64,000 nt of DNA, from contig CM055113.1 of assembly GCA_029204225.1 (NCBI GenBank), positions 21,225,798-21,289,797 on the forward strand, read 5' to 3'. The DNA is from Diphasiastrum complanatum (lineage: Eukaryota; Streptophyta; Lycopodiopsida; Lycopodiales; Lycopodiaceae). The translations under genes and the position numbers were made by a program. Shown piece by piece: positions 1 to 13,729 of this stretch (position 1 is its first letter; each line of letters opens with the position of its first letter). The notes under the pieces are model-generated. The model had not been told where the DNA came from and ran no database searches. It saw only the letters and a list, made by a program, of their open reading frames with translations.

Positions 1-2
1 TA

Positions 3-357
3 GCCAAGAGACTTCTGCAATACCTTCAACAGACAAAGGATTATAGGCTTTGTTTCTCTCAGCATGAAAGATTCTTGATCAAATCCTACAGCAATGCAAG
101 TTGGGCATCCTTGAAGGATGAGCAAGAGCGTCTCGGGAGGATGCACAATAGCAGCCGGTGCAGCTGTGATATGGGTCAGCATGAAGCAGACCATAACTGC
201 GCAATCATCCTGCGAAGTAGAGTATGTTGCAGTAGCCAAGATGGCGAACGAGCTTACATGGCTCAAGCAGTTCCTTGACGGACTAGGAGAGAACTCCAAT
301 GAGCCATTGCTATTGTTCATGGATATACTAGCAGTCTTTATCAACCCCCAAAGTCAA
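3..357 (+). pseudogene. Ty1/copia RNase H fragment, frameshifted
   Basis: Relic of the C-terminal RNase H domain of a copia polyprotein. The first frame (3 to about 117) reads KRLLQYLQQTKDY and later SYSNASWASLKDEQ, matching the usual copia 'LRYLKGT..GL....GYSDADWAGD' block. From 118 the match continues in another frame with VSGGCTIAAGAAVIWVSMKQ, then QSSCEVEYVAVA and ELTWLKQFLDGLG, which correspond to the 'SKKQ..VA.SS.EAEY' and 'E..WL..LL.EL' blocks. One frameshift therefore lies near 115-125. No LTR is visible beside it and the window edge cuts it on the left. It is non-functional; the family assignment is firm because three consecutive blocks agree. Confidence 0.85.
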
Positions 358-419
358 GATATATGGCTTTTTTTATTTTCAACATGCCTCCTAAAAGGTT
401 ATTTATATTGACTTGAACA

Positions 420-1270
420 TTAATCTTGGAATTAATCCAAGGTTGGTCCTATGCTTGATGAAGAACTTTTTTGTGTGTGGATCCTTTTGTTTGCATATGA
501 AATGAAGATCATACAAGGGATCCATCATAGCAGCATCCTACCATGACCATGATAATATATCTTTGGTAGAAATATCTGCCACCACCTTTGAAGAGTATTC
601 CACCATTTTGTCACTATTTCAATATGCTTCCTCCATGCTTGATAATAATATTTGATTTGAAATGTCCATTTGCATGAAGATAGCTGCATCATAAAAGTAG
701 AAATCTGAGTCTTCCATGCCTCACAATTATCTCAAAGATCATAGAGATCAAGATCATAATAGGTGTAAAAGTGTTGATCATCAAGATTAGGCATACTAGC
801 TTGACTAGTCCATGTACTATGAACTTTATCCAAAATGGATCTAATCTTGATATCAAATGCTATCTTGATCTTTTTTAGGCAAAATACTTTCTCAAGGATG
901 TAAGTGTCCACTTTGGATGTTTCACTTAGTCTCAAGAGAAGTTTATAAAATGCCTTAAAACATGATTTTTTAAAATATGAGTATTAAACTCATTCTTGCT
1001 CTTAGTAGATAATTCTAGAGCATACTTTTGATGACACAATATCTTGTTGTCAAAGTGTTTTGGATATTGGGAAAATGGTTGGAAATGGCAGATTTCCCTC
1101 GGTGCGTGCACTACCAGTTAACAGTAGACAAATGCAAGAATGAAACTAGAGCTAGATTGTGCGGTGATTGCGGAAGCAAGAGCAAACAATCAGACAAAGC
1201 AATCAGAAAGTCATACAAAAGGTTGAAAGTAAGCAATACTAACATAAAATTTGAACGCATAACCATACAA
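420..1270. other. No recognisable gene
   Basis: AT-rich stretch without an open frame of convincing length. A minus-strand frame of 67 codons at 732-935 has no recognisable motif. I see no LTR ends, RNA gene or tandem repeat here. Confidence 0.5.
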
Positions 1271-1881
1271 TGATTTATTCAGATTAAGTATAATGAAATA
1301 CAAGTTAGATAATGCTGGTAAGCACATGACTATATGAAATCATGTGCTCACAAAGCTAACTACAATCTGTAACAACTATGAGCTTATACTGACAATCCGT
1401 CTGAAAGAAAAATCCATGCACAAAGGCATCTACAATGTCTGTCTCTGATAAGCTGGCATCTCAGTGTCAATGTGCGCATGAACGTATGAACGATCAGCCT
1501 AGATGATCTGCTTCTTACATGCCATACATCTGAATAGATTGCAATGGTTATATAATCTACATTTGTGCAGATGAGTGTCAAAAGGATGGCGTGGAGCCGT
1601 TGTGCCGTCACGAAGAAGATCGTGGCTACTGTCATTGTTAAGTTGGTTGTTAATACAAAAGTGAGCGTGAGGGTTCTCGATATGTCATCCAAGGACGTTA
1701 TTCATGCTAAGCCCAATTTGTCGTCTAAGCCCGATGTGTAGTCCAAGCTCGATATGTTGGCCAACCTTCACTTACTCGTCTTCAGTAGTGGAGCTACGCG
1801 ACAATGCAAGTGAATATGCAGCATTATGAATGGAACTAGATTAACACGGGATTTAGGAGAGTAGAGAAAATAAATGCAACA
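1271..1881 (-). repeat. 3' LTR of the copia at 1271-4491
   Basis: Begins TGATTTATTCAG and ends GCAACA on the plus strand, so in element orientation it starts TGTTGC. Its body is closely repeated at about 3861-4491, including the stretches AATGAAATACAAGTTAGATA and GCTCACAAAGCTAACTAC. An AATAAA-like signal lies near its element-orientation 3' end. Confidence 0.8.
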
Positions 1882-1892
1882 ACTCCCCTTAA
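1882..1892 (-). other. Polypurine tract of copia element
   Basis: The plus strand reads ACTCCCCTTAA directly beside the LTR, which is TTAAGGGGAGT in element orientation. This is the plus-strand DNA priming site expected immediately upstream of a 3' LTR and it fixes the LTR boundary at 1881/1882. Confidence 0.7.
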
Positions 1893-3860
1893 TTTGGATC
1901 CATAAATACTTTGATCTTTAGACCAAGCAATGCACAAAATTCACCAATGCTCAATGCCTTGGTGAACACATCTGCAACCATGTCCTACGTTCGACAGTAC
2001 ATTAAGCTTACCTCTCTATCGAGAATCTTGCCCCTGACATAGTGATATCGAATCTCAATGTGCTTACTCCTAGAGTAAAATCTAGGGCTGGCCAATTAGG
2101 CAATGGCACTCTGATTATCACATAATATGATTGTCAGGGTGAGTTTATTCAAAGTAATGTCTGATAGTAGATTGCTCAGCCAAAATGCTTCTTTAATAGA
2201 TTGAGAAGCAACAATATACTCTACTTTTGTTGATGAAAGAGCAATAGAGGTTTGCTTACGACTGTTCCAAGAGATAGGACTGCCATTGAAGAAGAATGTA
2301 AACCCATATGTGAATTTACGAATATCTATATCTCCTCCCCAGCTTGCATCAGAATATCCACTTAGCCTATGAAGATTGTCGTTGCTAACTTCTCCATAGC
2401 AGATGCACTAGTCTATAGTAGCTCGAATATATCTCACTACTCTTATTAGAGCCTTCCAATGGGTAATGCCAATATTCGCCATGATTTGGCCGAGTGAGCT
2501 AACTGCAAAAGCAATATTAGGTCTTGTACAGACCATTGCGTACATGAGAGAACGAAGTATCGATCGATAAGGATACTCTCTCATCTGCTCCTCTTCTTGC
2601 TTGGTTAGAGGACATTGGTCCTTTGACAATCGCAGACGTAGTTCCATCGATGAGGGAGCTAACTTACAATTAACCAGATTGTATTTGATAAAAATGTTAT
2701 GAAGATACCTTTGATGAGTAATAAGGATTAGCCATCTCGCTCTCTCTCTGTGGATTTAAATGCCCACACAGAAGTGAGCCTCGTCCAGATCGATCACGTC
2801 GAATTCGGAAGACAGCATCTGCCTAGTGTCTTACACCAGATTGGTGTTGTTGCTGAAAAACAACGTATCATCAACATACAAGGTGATGATAATAAAGGAT
2901 TGCTGCACTACTTGAAGTACGCATTTGAATCGGTAGTGCTTGGTTCAAAACTATGTTGGATGAGGAATATGTTGATCCTCTGGAACCAAGATCTAGCTGG
3001 TTGCTTCAAGCCATAAAGTGAATTATGGAGCTTATAGACATGGTGTTGGAGCATATAAATGTCTTCTTCAATGACTCCATTCAGATAAGTTGTCTGTACA
3101 TCGAGTTGATGTACTTTGAGGTCGGTTGCTACAACATACGATAGGAGGGCTCGGATCGATGAGTGCTTGACTACTGGACTGAAAGTCTCGTTGTAGCAAG
3201 GTTGGGGATCTGAGTGAATCCTCGTGCTACTAGTCTTGCCTTCCTTTGATCAATCGCTCCATTGGCATTGTACTTGATCTTAAAGACCCATTTTGCAATC
3301 GATGAGATTGCAACCAGCAAGATCTTCAACTAAAAACCATGTCTGGTTCTTGATTGGAGAGAAATACTCTCTGTCCATTGCTTCTCTCCAGAGATCGGAG
3401 TCTGGTTGGCTAAGTGTCTCTTTGATAGTTGTCGGTTCCTTTATAAAAAGACAAGTTCACGATCATACCTTGTGGGATGTGTGCGCACTCGGTTTGATCT
3501 TCTTGGAGGAAGTGTTGGCTGATGATCCAATCATTGGATTTGTCATTGCTGAGTGTTAGCAGATTCTTTGTCTGACTCGCTGTCGAGTAGTTGGTCGATT
3601 ATTGGCACGCTTGAGCCAAAAGCTCGAATTGTCGTGTCAAAGGCATGTGTTGAAGATTCACTTGGAACTTTATCCTTACCTTTGAGGTCGACAAACTGAT
3701 CCTTGATAAAGACTGTATCCCTCCTAAACAAAGTCTGCTAGATATCGGGGTTGTGCAACTTGTAGATATTGTCATATGAAGTGTACCTGATGTCAATTTC
3801 TTCCTTGTCTCTTTCGAGATCTTCTCATAGGCGATGCATCCGAATACTCGTATGTTCTTC
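1893..3860 (-). pseudogene. Copia pol remnant: integrase C-end, RT, RNase H
   Basis: Read on the minus strand from 3860 leftwards: integrase C-terminal segment (IRVFGCIAYEKISKE, about 3790-3860), degraded RT, the conserved end of RT at 2408-2647 (CPLTKQEEEQMREYPYRSIL, then TRPNIAFAVSSL and HWKALIRVVRYI), and RNase H down to the polypurine tract. Several frameshifts and stops break the frame, so no polyprotein can be made. The order is the copia order (integrase before RT), which separates it from gypsy. Confidence 0.8.
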
Positions 3861-4491
3861 AATAATTTATTCAGATTAAGTATAATGAAATACAAGTTAG
3901 ATAATGCTGGTAAGTACAAGAATATAACTAATGAAACCGCGTGCTCACAAAGCTAACTACAATCTGTAACAACTACGAGCTTATACTGACAATCCGTCTA
4001 AAAGAAAGAATCAATGCACGAAGGCATCTACAATATTTGTCTCTAATAAGCTGGCGTCTCAGCATCAATGTGCGCTTGAGCAAATGAATGATCAACTTAG
4101 ATGATTTGGTTCTTACATGCCAAACATCTGAATAGATTACAGTGGTTATATAATTTACATTTGTGCAGATGAGTGTCAAAAGGATGGTGTGGAGCTGTTG
4201 TGCCGTCATGAAGAAGATCGTGGCTGCTGTCATTGTTAAGTTGGTCGCGCAATACATAAGTGAGCGTGAGAGTTCTCGATATGTCGGTCTAGCCTGATAT
4301 GTCGTCCGAGGATGTTATCTATGCTACTCCCGATTTGTCGTCTAAGCCCGATGTGTCGTCCAAGCCCGATATGTCGGCCAACCTTCACTTACTCATCTTC
4401 AGTAGTGGGGTTGCGCGACAATGCAAGTGAATATGCAACATTATGAATGGAGCTAGATTAAGATGAGATTTAGGAGAGTAGAGGTCCAACA
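3861..4491 (-). repeat. 5' LTR of the copia at 1271-4491
   Basis: Second copy of the LTR, ending GGTCCAACA on the plus strand (TGTTGGACC in element orientation). The inner terminus has changed from TG to TA. It abuts integrase coding sequence instead of a primer binding site, so the deletion breakpoint coincides with the LTR end. Confidence 0.75.
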
Positions 4492-4557
4492 TTGGAAACA
4501 TGTCTAAGCCGACAATGACAAGAAATATTAGGCATCTCTTGGTTTAATTGAGCTGAT

Positions 4558-4569
4558 GCTCTGATACCA
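4558..4569 (-). other. Retrotransposon primer binding site (initiator Met tRNA type)
   Basis: The plus strand is GCTCTGATACCA, which on the minus strand is TGGTATCAGAGC, the usual copia primer site complementary to initiator methionine tRNA. At 4573 a TGTTGGAG sequence begins, which would be the inner end of an LTR extending to the right. This belongs to a different element from 1271-4491, since that element's LTR differs; its second LTR was not found. Confidence 0.65.
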
Positions 4570-4572
4570 CGT

Positions 4573-7019
4573 TGTTGGAGTAGGGAAGGGTGAGAGCGGA
4601 TGGCAATGGATTGATTGTGGAAACAACTTTCCCATTGTTATGGGCTGCTACAAGCAAGAATAGTCTGAAAATGTAAATGCAAAAATAGATTCACAGCGCA
4701 TGCGTTCTCACTGTTAGGATCGTGAAATAGTTCATACTCAGACAAATGCATGAGTACAGTCCACCGAAGATATTAAATAGGTTGTGGAATTACTGTAGAT
4801 TGGTTTTCAATATGAAGTTCAATTTCAGAATTTTGTATGATAGTGGAGTATGATAATGTTGTTCCTCAGGCGTCAAAGACAGTCGTCGTTTGATAAAAAA
4901 CTAAGGAGTCGTAGACGTTCATGTTTTGATCAGAGTGAGTGAACGAGCGTAAGCATGCAATAGTAAAGTGTAATCAAATCACAACACGCATACACCTACG
5001 TTAGACATAGATAGAAAGAACGTGTTGTTCGTATATTACACATAAATCTTTAACAACATAGAATGTTACAGCCAGAATGTCGGCATAACTTGGATGTTAA
5101 ATATCTTCCGATCAGACGAATAAGTTTGCATCACAGAGCATCATCAATTGATGCAAGTTGGAGGTGTATTTAGAACCATCATGGTTGTAATTACAAGAAA
5201 TGGTTAACTAATATATAATCACAAGACTAGTTTAACGTTAACTATGTACTTTGTACTTGAGAGATATTCAAAGTACAACGCCATCTATACATGGTGTACA
5301 TGAGTCAGGTGACTCGAGAACGTTGACGTGGACAAGTTTATTGCATACTTTGCATTTGTCACATATTTCGGAAGTAGCTAGGGACGTTCCTCGTTGAAAT
5401 AGACACCCTTCGCATTTTTCACATTTTGAGAAAATGCAAAGGTGATGAAAAACAGTCCATTTGTTAAAGTAGACTGAATTGTTACGTTTCGAAAATGCAA
5501 ACTGTGTGCGACAATCAGTTCATTTATGCAGACTGTTGCAAAGACAATGTATTTTTGTAGACTGATAGAAAACTCTGATTTGTTGAAGTCGTTGAAGATG
5601 GCCAGGTCTTCAATCATCTTCAAATAACTTGAACTTGACATTCAAATGTGAAAACAATAGGATTGATTACTCTTTAATCTTTATCCATGGATGAAGATCA
5701 GCCAGAAGCCCGCCGACATAGTCGTTCTTCAAATAGTTCGGTTGTCTGAACATTGTGATTTCTACAGGTACCAGATGAGCAAATATGGAACCAAAAGAGG
5801 TTTCATTTGATCCTAGATCAATGATGAATAAGCACGCAGGAAGAATCTTGAAATAGAAAATAGTATTCACCAAGGAGAAAATTGTGGACTTAATTTCCAA
5901 CAGTTTTTGGCAACTGAAAATTGAAACCCATAAGTAGAGGAAGGTGAGTTCCTACATGTATATATAGACCCCTGGAATCTAGAAAAATTTCCTATAAGAT
6001 CCCAATTCTCATCCTATTGCTTTTGATCTCCTCTACATGCATATATACTAATCAACTCGTACAATACTGAAGTGTCGAATATCCACATCAAGAATTATTT
6101 CGAATGTTTGAACAAGACATGGACGTAACAAGTAATCTGTGAAAGTTGTAAAAATTCTCAAATTTTATTGAGAATTAGTTGTTTTTCTCTGAAAAGCAAG
6201 TTGTTTGTAGCCAATACCACATCAATTGAGAGCTAAAAATAAAATCATAGAGCCAATAGTAGTGTGACCTCAAGGAGGTGAACAATTGCAATTGAGACCT
6301 CAAAAAATAACTGAGGCAAGGATAAGAAAGTTGGAAAATCGGTGAGTTAGAATTTGTAGGTGAAAAGCTTTGGATCTTGGCTCATAATTGAGCATTTTAT
6401 GAGCTGTAAATTTCTTCATCAGGTCGTTGTGGCAAAGTGACTTAGCCCTTGAAGTATTAATGGCAACCATGGAGTAGAGAAAAATATTTTTGTGACCATT
6501 TAAAAAAGACAAGGTTTCCACAAGAAAGCTGGAGAGGAGGAGGTCACGCCCTCACTTGCACATTGAACAAAGTGGATACAGAGGTGTAACTAAGTGTTTG
6601 TGTCTCTATGACCTCAGTTCAACATGCAAAACCAACCATAACCATTGGATTGAGACCCATCAAGATCTATGATGCATATGGAATCATTGTGGGCTGTTAG
6701 AGATCACAGTGAGCCGTTGGAGTCATGCTTAAGGAGCAAAAGGGCACTAAAAGACAAAAGCACTCCTCTTCTTATTAAGAAATTTCATTTTGAGAGGGAC
6801 CCAACAACAAAATTATGTTTGAAGGCCATCTGTTTGTCAATTGTAAAAATTAGTTTAAAATTCTCTAGTGCCCCTAACTTTATGGTCTTATCTTCATTTG
6901 GGGTCGTTCGAAAGCCGATTGTTTTTTAAATTGAGAGTAGAAAAGGATTGTACCCTACAAGTACAACTTCTCCCAGATAGAGTGAGTGCCATATCATGGA
7001 GATAAATTGGATCGAAGTT
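4573..7019. other. Unassigned, probably old LTR and non-coding repeat
   Basis: The first several hundred bases probably belong to the LTR whose inner end is at 4573, but no second copy confirms the right edge. The segment 5370-5640 is rich in GCATTTTTC / AAAATGCAAA motifs resembling those flanking and inside the copia LTRs at 40.0-40.6 and 46.5-46.8 kb, so it may be another copy of that LTR type. No reading frame here is recognisable. Confidence 0.4.
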
Positions 7020-8160
7020 CTAATTGAACCATTCTGCCACATTAAATTGTTTTACCAAATTTGGAGCCGTTTTTGGCATCTTAGAATAAAACAAGTTACC
7101 AACAGACCTAAAACTTTTTGGGTAAAACTTTAAAGTTGACTTGTAGCACTTGTAATCATTCTCAAAAACTTTCATTGAGCCATTAGAAGGTGAATTATGG
7201 ATATGAAAATTCAAAATGAAGAGCATTTTATTGGAGGAGGAGCGCCAACGACAACTCATGTGTTATGAGGTCATTTGATAAAAGGGCACAGAAAGCCCTA
7301 TCCTTGATTAATCTGTCGGTCATTGTCCATATTAGCGATGTTGTAATGACAAGAGGGGGCATGGGATGCACTTCGAACACAATATCAAATGACAAATCCA
7401 TCTCAGACTTGATAAAGTATGCCAAAATTCCCAGTAGATGAGATGTAGCTTAGGACTCTTTTGGCCATTTTCCAATGAGATAAATTGGATTGATCTTCCA
7501 ACACTATAACTAAGATTAGGCCTAATTATAGCTCAATAGAAATGGGTGCCAAAAAGTTCACAGAAGAAAGGCTCCAAAGTTTGTAGGCAGTTTTAGCAGA
7601 TTTAAACTCAATAGTATGACTAGGTACCAAGGGTACTTGGCAACTTTTGGCTTGGAAAAATTCAAAGGCAGATTGATTGTCAACTTCACAAATTTCCTGA
7701 GAGAAGGATTCCAGCTGGGAGGCACTATCTTCATCAAGGTCTTTGGTAAAGATCAAAGGGTGAGGTGAAGTAGGAGGTTCAGTAAGGGTAGTCACAATTT
7801 TCTTTTTCCAAACAAACAAAAATCTTTCGAATATGTAAATTGAAGAATTTTGCTTCAGCAGCAATACGTTCAACATAGTTAGAGAGGTCCATATAGATTT
7901 TTTCAACCATGTTTAGGGTTTTTTCATTTTTATGAAATCCATATATATTCTGATCCAATCCATGGTAGTCATCAAGTCAACAAGGCAAAAGATTTTATCA
8001 TCAGGCCCAACAATATTACAAGTAGTAATGTCGTAAGAAGTAATAAGTTTGTGAAGATCACCAACTTTCTTCATGCAACATATGACAGTCCGAACAATGG
8101 GGTTAGGTGGAGGAAGGGGATCCCCATAACCAAGAGCAACTGCGTCATGGAACCATCCTA
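7020..8160 (-). pseudogene. Broken unidentified reading frame
   Basis: On the minus strand several open segments follow one another with only frameshifts or single stops between them. They are about 8160-7915 (DAVALGYGDPLPPPNPIVRT, followed by VICCMKKVGDLHKLITSYD), 7906-7526 (STIEFKSAKTAYKLW-like region), 7425-7228 (MDLSFDIVFEVHPMPPLVIT) and 7259-7020. Taken together this looks like one decayed protein of 350 residues or more, not random open frames. I do not recognise the family. It lacks RT, integrase, zinc-knuckle or transposase motifs. An accessory retroelement protein is possible but unproven. Confidence 0.35.
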
Positions 8161-10770
<2,610 letters not shown>

Positions 10771-10839
10771 TTGCTTTATGCATATGAAATATGCATTTGA
10801 TCAAGGCTTATTCTTTTATGTGCTTTCGTAGCTAGATGT

Positions 10840-11750
10840 GTTGGAATTAAGCTTCATTCCGACACCCCCAAATTCAAGTCATTCGAGTTCAACTCACTCA
10901 AATTCGATTCTTGAGCACCAGTATACCATCATGTAAATGTGTATTCTCTCTCTACAACGGCATTGCAGCCTTACTCTCTAAAGTCGAATCAATCTACTGA
11001 ATCAGAAGTAGGATCGACATCAGATTCTTTGACATCCTTCGAGTTCGAAGGACATCCTGTCAACTTGCTCTGCCCTGTCCGACGACGCATACTATGTTAC
11101 ATTTAACTTCAGTACTTTTTAGTAACTGCATTGTTTCACGCTCGTTTCCCACACAGTCATTGTATTTGTTCCATGAATATATACATAACGACAACTCATG
11201 AATAAATATGCAAGTGAGAAGAGTGATGAATGTATGGATGAGCGACAAGAATACGAATAATAATTTAGCATGATTCAAAGTTCCTCCGCGAACTCCATTG
11301 TATCTTAATTATCTGATTATCCGATTTCTTAGGATCAGAGATATTCGAGAGAGTGAAAGCTATTCAAGTAGTAGAGATAGTTATTCAATTTGTAGCTAGC
11401 TAAGTAAGATCACAACACATAGAGCGCTATTACTGTGAACCATTCGAGGGCACAAGATCGTGATCTGATAGTTGTATTCACAACTTAATTCATATTCTCT
11501 ATTTTCTTATGTGTGTTCCATTGTGAATGCTTTCTGATATTTTCTCTCTCATTGATACTTGCTCCATTCGGAATGTCTAATCTCGAAAGAAGCATGGTTG
11601 TCTCAGACGCGTAACTATTTTGCTCCCTTCATGGTTGTCTTCGACACCTACATGGCATTCCTCCTGTCGATCTAAGTTAAGGCCTAAAACTATAGTTTGG
11701 TAAAGCTCCTATTATAATTTCTATGTTGAGTTCTCTTTTCTATTCCGCAC
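10840..11750 (+). repeat. LTR-like repeat, copia type
   Basis: Starts TGTTGGAATTAAGC, a typical LTR start. The part from about 11403 to 11660 is repeated in inverted orientation at 47962-48222: shared blocks include TAAGATCACAACACAT, GCGCTATTACTGTGAACCAT and TTCATGGTTGTCTTCGACACC-like sequence. The minus-strand copy sits beside a primer binding site, which supports an LTR identity for both. No coding region follows here, so it may be a solo LTR. The right edge is uncertain. Confidence 0.5.
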
Positions 11751-12857
11751 TTAATCACACTTAATCATGAGAGACCCAACAAGATGAACATGAGATATGC
11801 TTTGCTATTCATGTTTATGATGCTCATTAACTATATGTAGTATTGTTTTATGTGTTTCCATGCTTAAGGTCTATGTCTTAACTAGGAGTAAGCTTACAGA
11901 GTAGACTTGTCTTGCTATCACTCTTTAGGTGACTCTTTCTTCCTTCTAGACATTCTAAGATGCAATAGAAATTGTTAGGTGACACATATGGAGCCTTAAG
12001 CTCAATTAGGTAGGATTTTTGATTGTTGCAAGCCTCGAGAAGCCAAGAGCTACCAAGACCTTGGAATCCACATAGCTCAAGAGCTATGAGAGGCCAAAGA
12101 ACTTAAAAATATAACTGAAAGCCTTGAGAGAGCCAATAAATGTTTTTTCAATTTAGATTCTACATAGATGCTCTCTCAGTAAGCAATAAACACTATGGCA
12201 ACCCTCTCAATTTTCATCTAGAGTATGGGATGAGTGACACATTTTCTTGTTATCATTATCTTTGGTCCTCTCCTAGATAATGCTTTTACCATCATCAAGA
12301 CATTATCCTCATCGGTTCGATCCGTTGCTACAACCAATATTCACCACGAGTGAATAAGCCCTCCACAATCACAACACCACAAGATCATAGAAGACCAAGG
12401 AGAGAAAAAACCAAATAGTAGATGAGCTTCCACAAAGAGAAATATGTTCTTAACAAAACATTCCCAAAACTTACAAATCATGTGTCTATGGTGTCAAAAG
12501 CCCATCATCTCAACCTCACCACTAAGCAAAATAATTTCATGCCACGAACTAAAGATGGGCTCACTTGCATTTATGGTCGCCCAATCAAAGTTTCAACATG
12601 ATGTAACTTGTGTTTGGATTCATGTTGGATAAATGTTGGTTATTGTGCCAAACACATGGACCAAAATATTTTAATGTCATTACACTTAGGTGTCTTCAAT
12701 TATGTTTTCGTTCATGTGAACAAGCTAAAATGAGTGTCTAGCAAATCAAACCTTAGAAATTGTCAACTAGCTACTTGTCTATTATTGATTCTGTTTACCC
12801 TCTATAATTAAAAAAATTGGAAAACTTGGTCGAGGTTTGTTACACAATCTGTGAAAG
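11751..12857. other. No recognisable gene
   Basis: No convincing frame, LTR or RNA gene. A 62-codon plus frame at 12444-12632 lies upstream of the copia RT fragment and could be decayed copia sequence, but no motif supports that. Confidence 0.4.
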
Positions 12858-13190
12858 AGATTTATTGCCAACAAATACTAAAGTCCCTGGAATTTCAATC
12901 TCTTGAACTATTGGAAAAAATGGAGTTTAGAAAAATTTCATATGTTTGATTGCAAACCAATTGATACTCCAATGGATCCAAGTATAGTATTGACTAAACC
13001 TACTTGTGCTGATTCTGATAGTGAAGTACTTGACATAGCGAAGTACCCTTATCATTCACTAATAGCTTCTTTGATGCAATGCTGTGTACTAGACCAGATT
13101 TAGCATACACTGTTAGCACATTAAGTCAATTCATGTCTAATCCTAGGATCTCTCATTGGAAAGCATTAAAGAGAGTGATGAGATACACAA
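12858..13190 (+). pseudogene. Copia reverse transcriptase C-terminal fragment
   Basis: The plus strand encodes LEKFHMFDCKPIDTPMDPS, then [13 protein letters not shown], and after one frameshift near 13085 [19 protein letters not shown] and [13 protein letters not shown]. These are the consecutive blocks at the copia RT/RNase H boundary ('DCKPI.TPM', 'YR.L.GSLMY', 'TRPD...AV..LS.F', 'HW.A..R.LRYL'). It stops abruptly in AAAGCTCACAAGG and no LTR or other domain follows. It lies about 0.5 kb upstream of the PPR start codon, in the same orientation. Confidence 0.85.
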
Positions 13191-13400
13191 AAGCTCACAA
13201 GGTTTGAACCATTAAGGGCCCATAAAGTTGATGGGCTCTCATTATAAAATCTGCCCATACATGACACATTTTTTCATTTTTTCCGGGCATTGTACACCGT
13301 AATTGTCCTCCTTTCATGTGTACACAAAAGCTCACAAGGTTTACTCCTTTCATGTGTACACAAAAGCTCATTATAAAATATGCCGATACATGACACATAT
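13186..13400 (+). repeat. Short local duplications
   Basis: The block ACACAAAAGCTCACAAGGTT occurs at 13186 and again near 13322. CTCCTTTCATGTGTACACAA also occurs twice (near 13309 and 13345), and CATTATAAAAT(C/A)TGCC(C/G)ATACATGACACAT twice (near 13239 and 13371). This looks like replication slippage at the end of the copia fragment. Confidence 0.6.
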
Positions 13401-13546
13401 CCAAAAATGAGTAAACAAAATTTGTAGCCTCAAAATTTCAAATAGAGGCTTTACAATTTTTGAATTGGGGCCCTCAAAACTTTAAAGCCCTTGCCAAGTA
13501 TTTTATTTACCCCTCACATAACTTTCCATTGAGCCCTTTTGTGCAT

Positions 13547-13590
13547 AGGGTTTAGGGTTTTATCTTAGAGCATTGAGGGTTTAGGGTTTT
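13547..13590 (+). promoter_or_regulatory. Two telo-box motifs upstream of the PPR gene
   Basis: AGGGTTTAGGGTTTT-type sequence occurs twice (13547-13561 and 13577-13590), 140 to 185 bases upstream of the start codon. Telo-boxes (AAACCCTAA on the other strand) are common near transcription starts of plant housekeeping genes. A role here is inferred from position; no TATA box is obvious. Confidence 0.45.
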
Positions 13591-13729
13591 TCTTGCTTTT
13601 TTTGCGATCTCAGGGCGATTTTCTTATCATTGAAAGACACTGTAGCGTGCTGAATGTGGCAAGCATGATTTTGCATATTGATTCTGCTCTTCGGTGCTAG
13701 GAATTGCTGGTGTAGCTGATCCAGGAAGT

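Larger units (their letters stand above)
1271..4491 (-). mobile_element. Internally deleted Ty1/copia retrotransposon
   Basis: Two long direct repeats (1271-1881 and about 3861-4491) flank minus-strand copia pol sequence, so these are the LTRs of one element read right to left. The 3' LTR is preceded, in element orientation, by the polypurine tract AAGGGGAG. Directly inside the 5' LTR the sequence is already the C-terminal end of the integrase core (RVFGCIAYEKISKETRKKL), so primer binding site, gag, protease and most of integrase are gone. RT and RNase H remain, with several frameshifts. I could not find a matching 5-bp target duplication (left flank TACAA, right flank TTGGA), which suggests rearrangement after insertion. 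Confidence 0.8.

Noticed and set aside
1266-4496. Target duplication for the copia at 1271-4491
   Set aside because: Left flank TACAA and right flank TTGGA do not match, so no duplication can be claimed.
13694-13729. Longer PPR start at a GTG codon
   Set aside because: Plant nuclear genes rarely start at GTG, and the ATG at 13730 begins a good transit-peptide-like leader.
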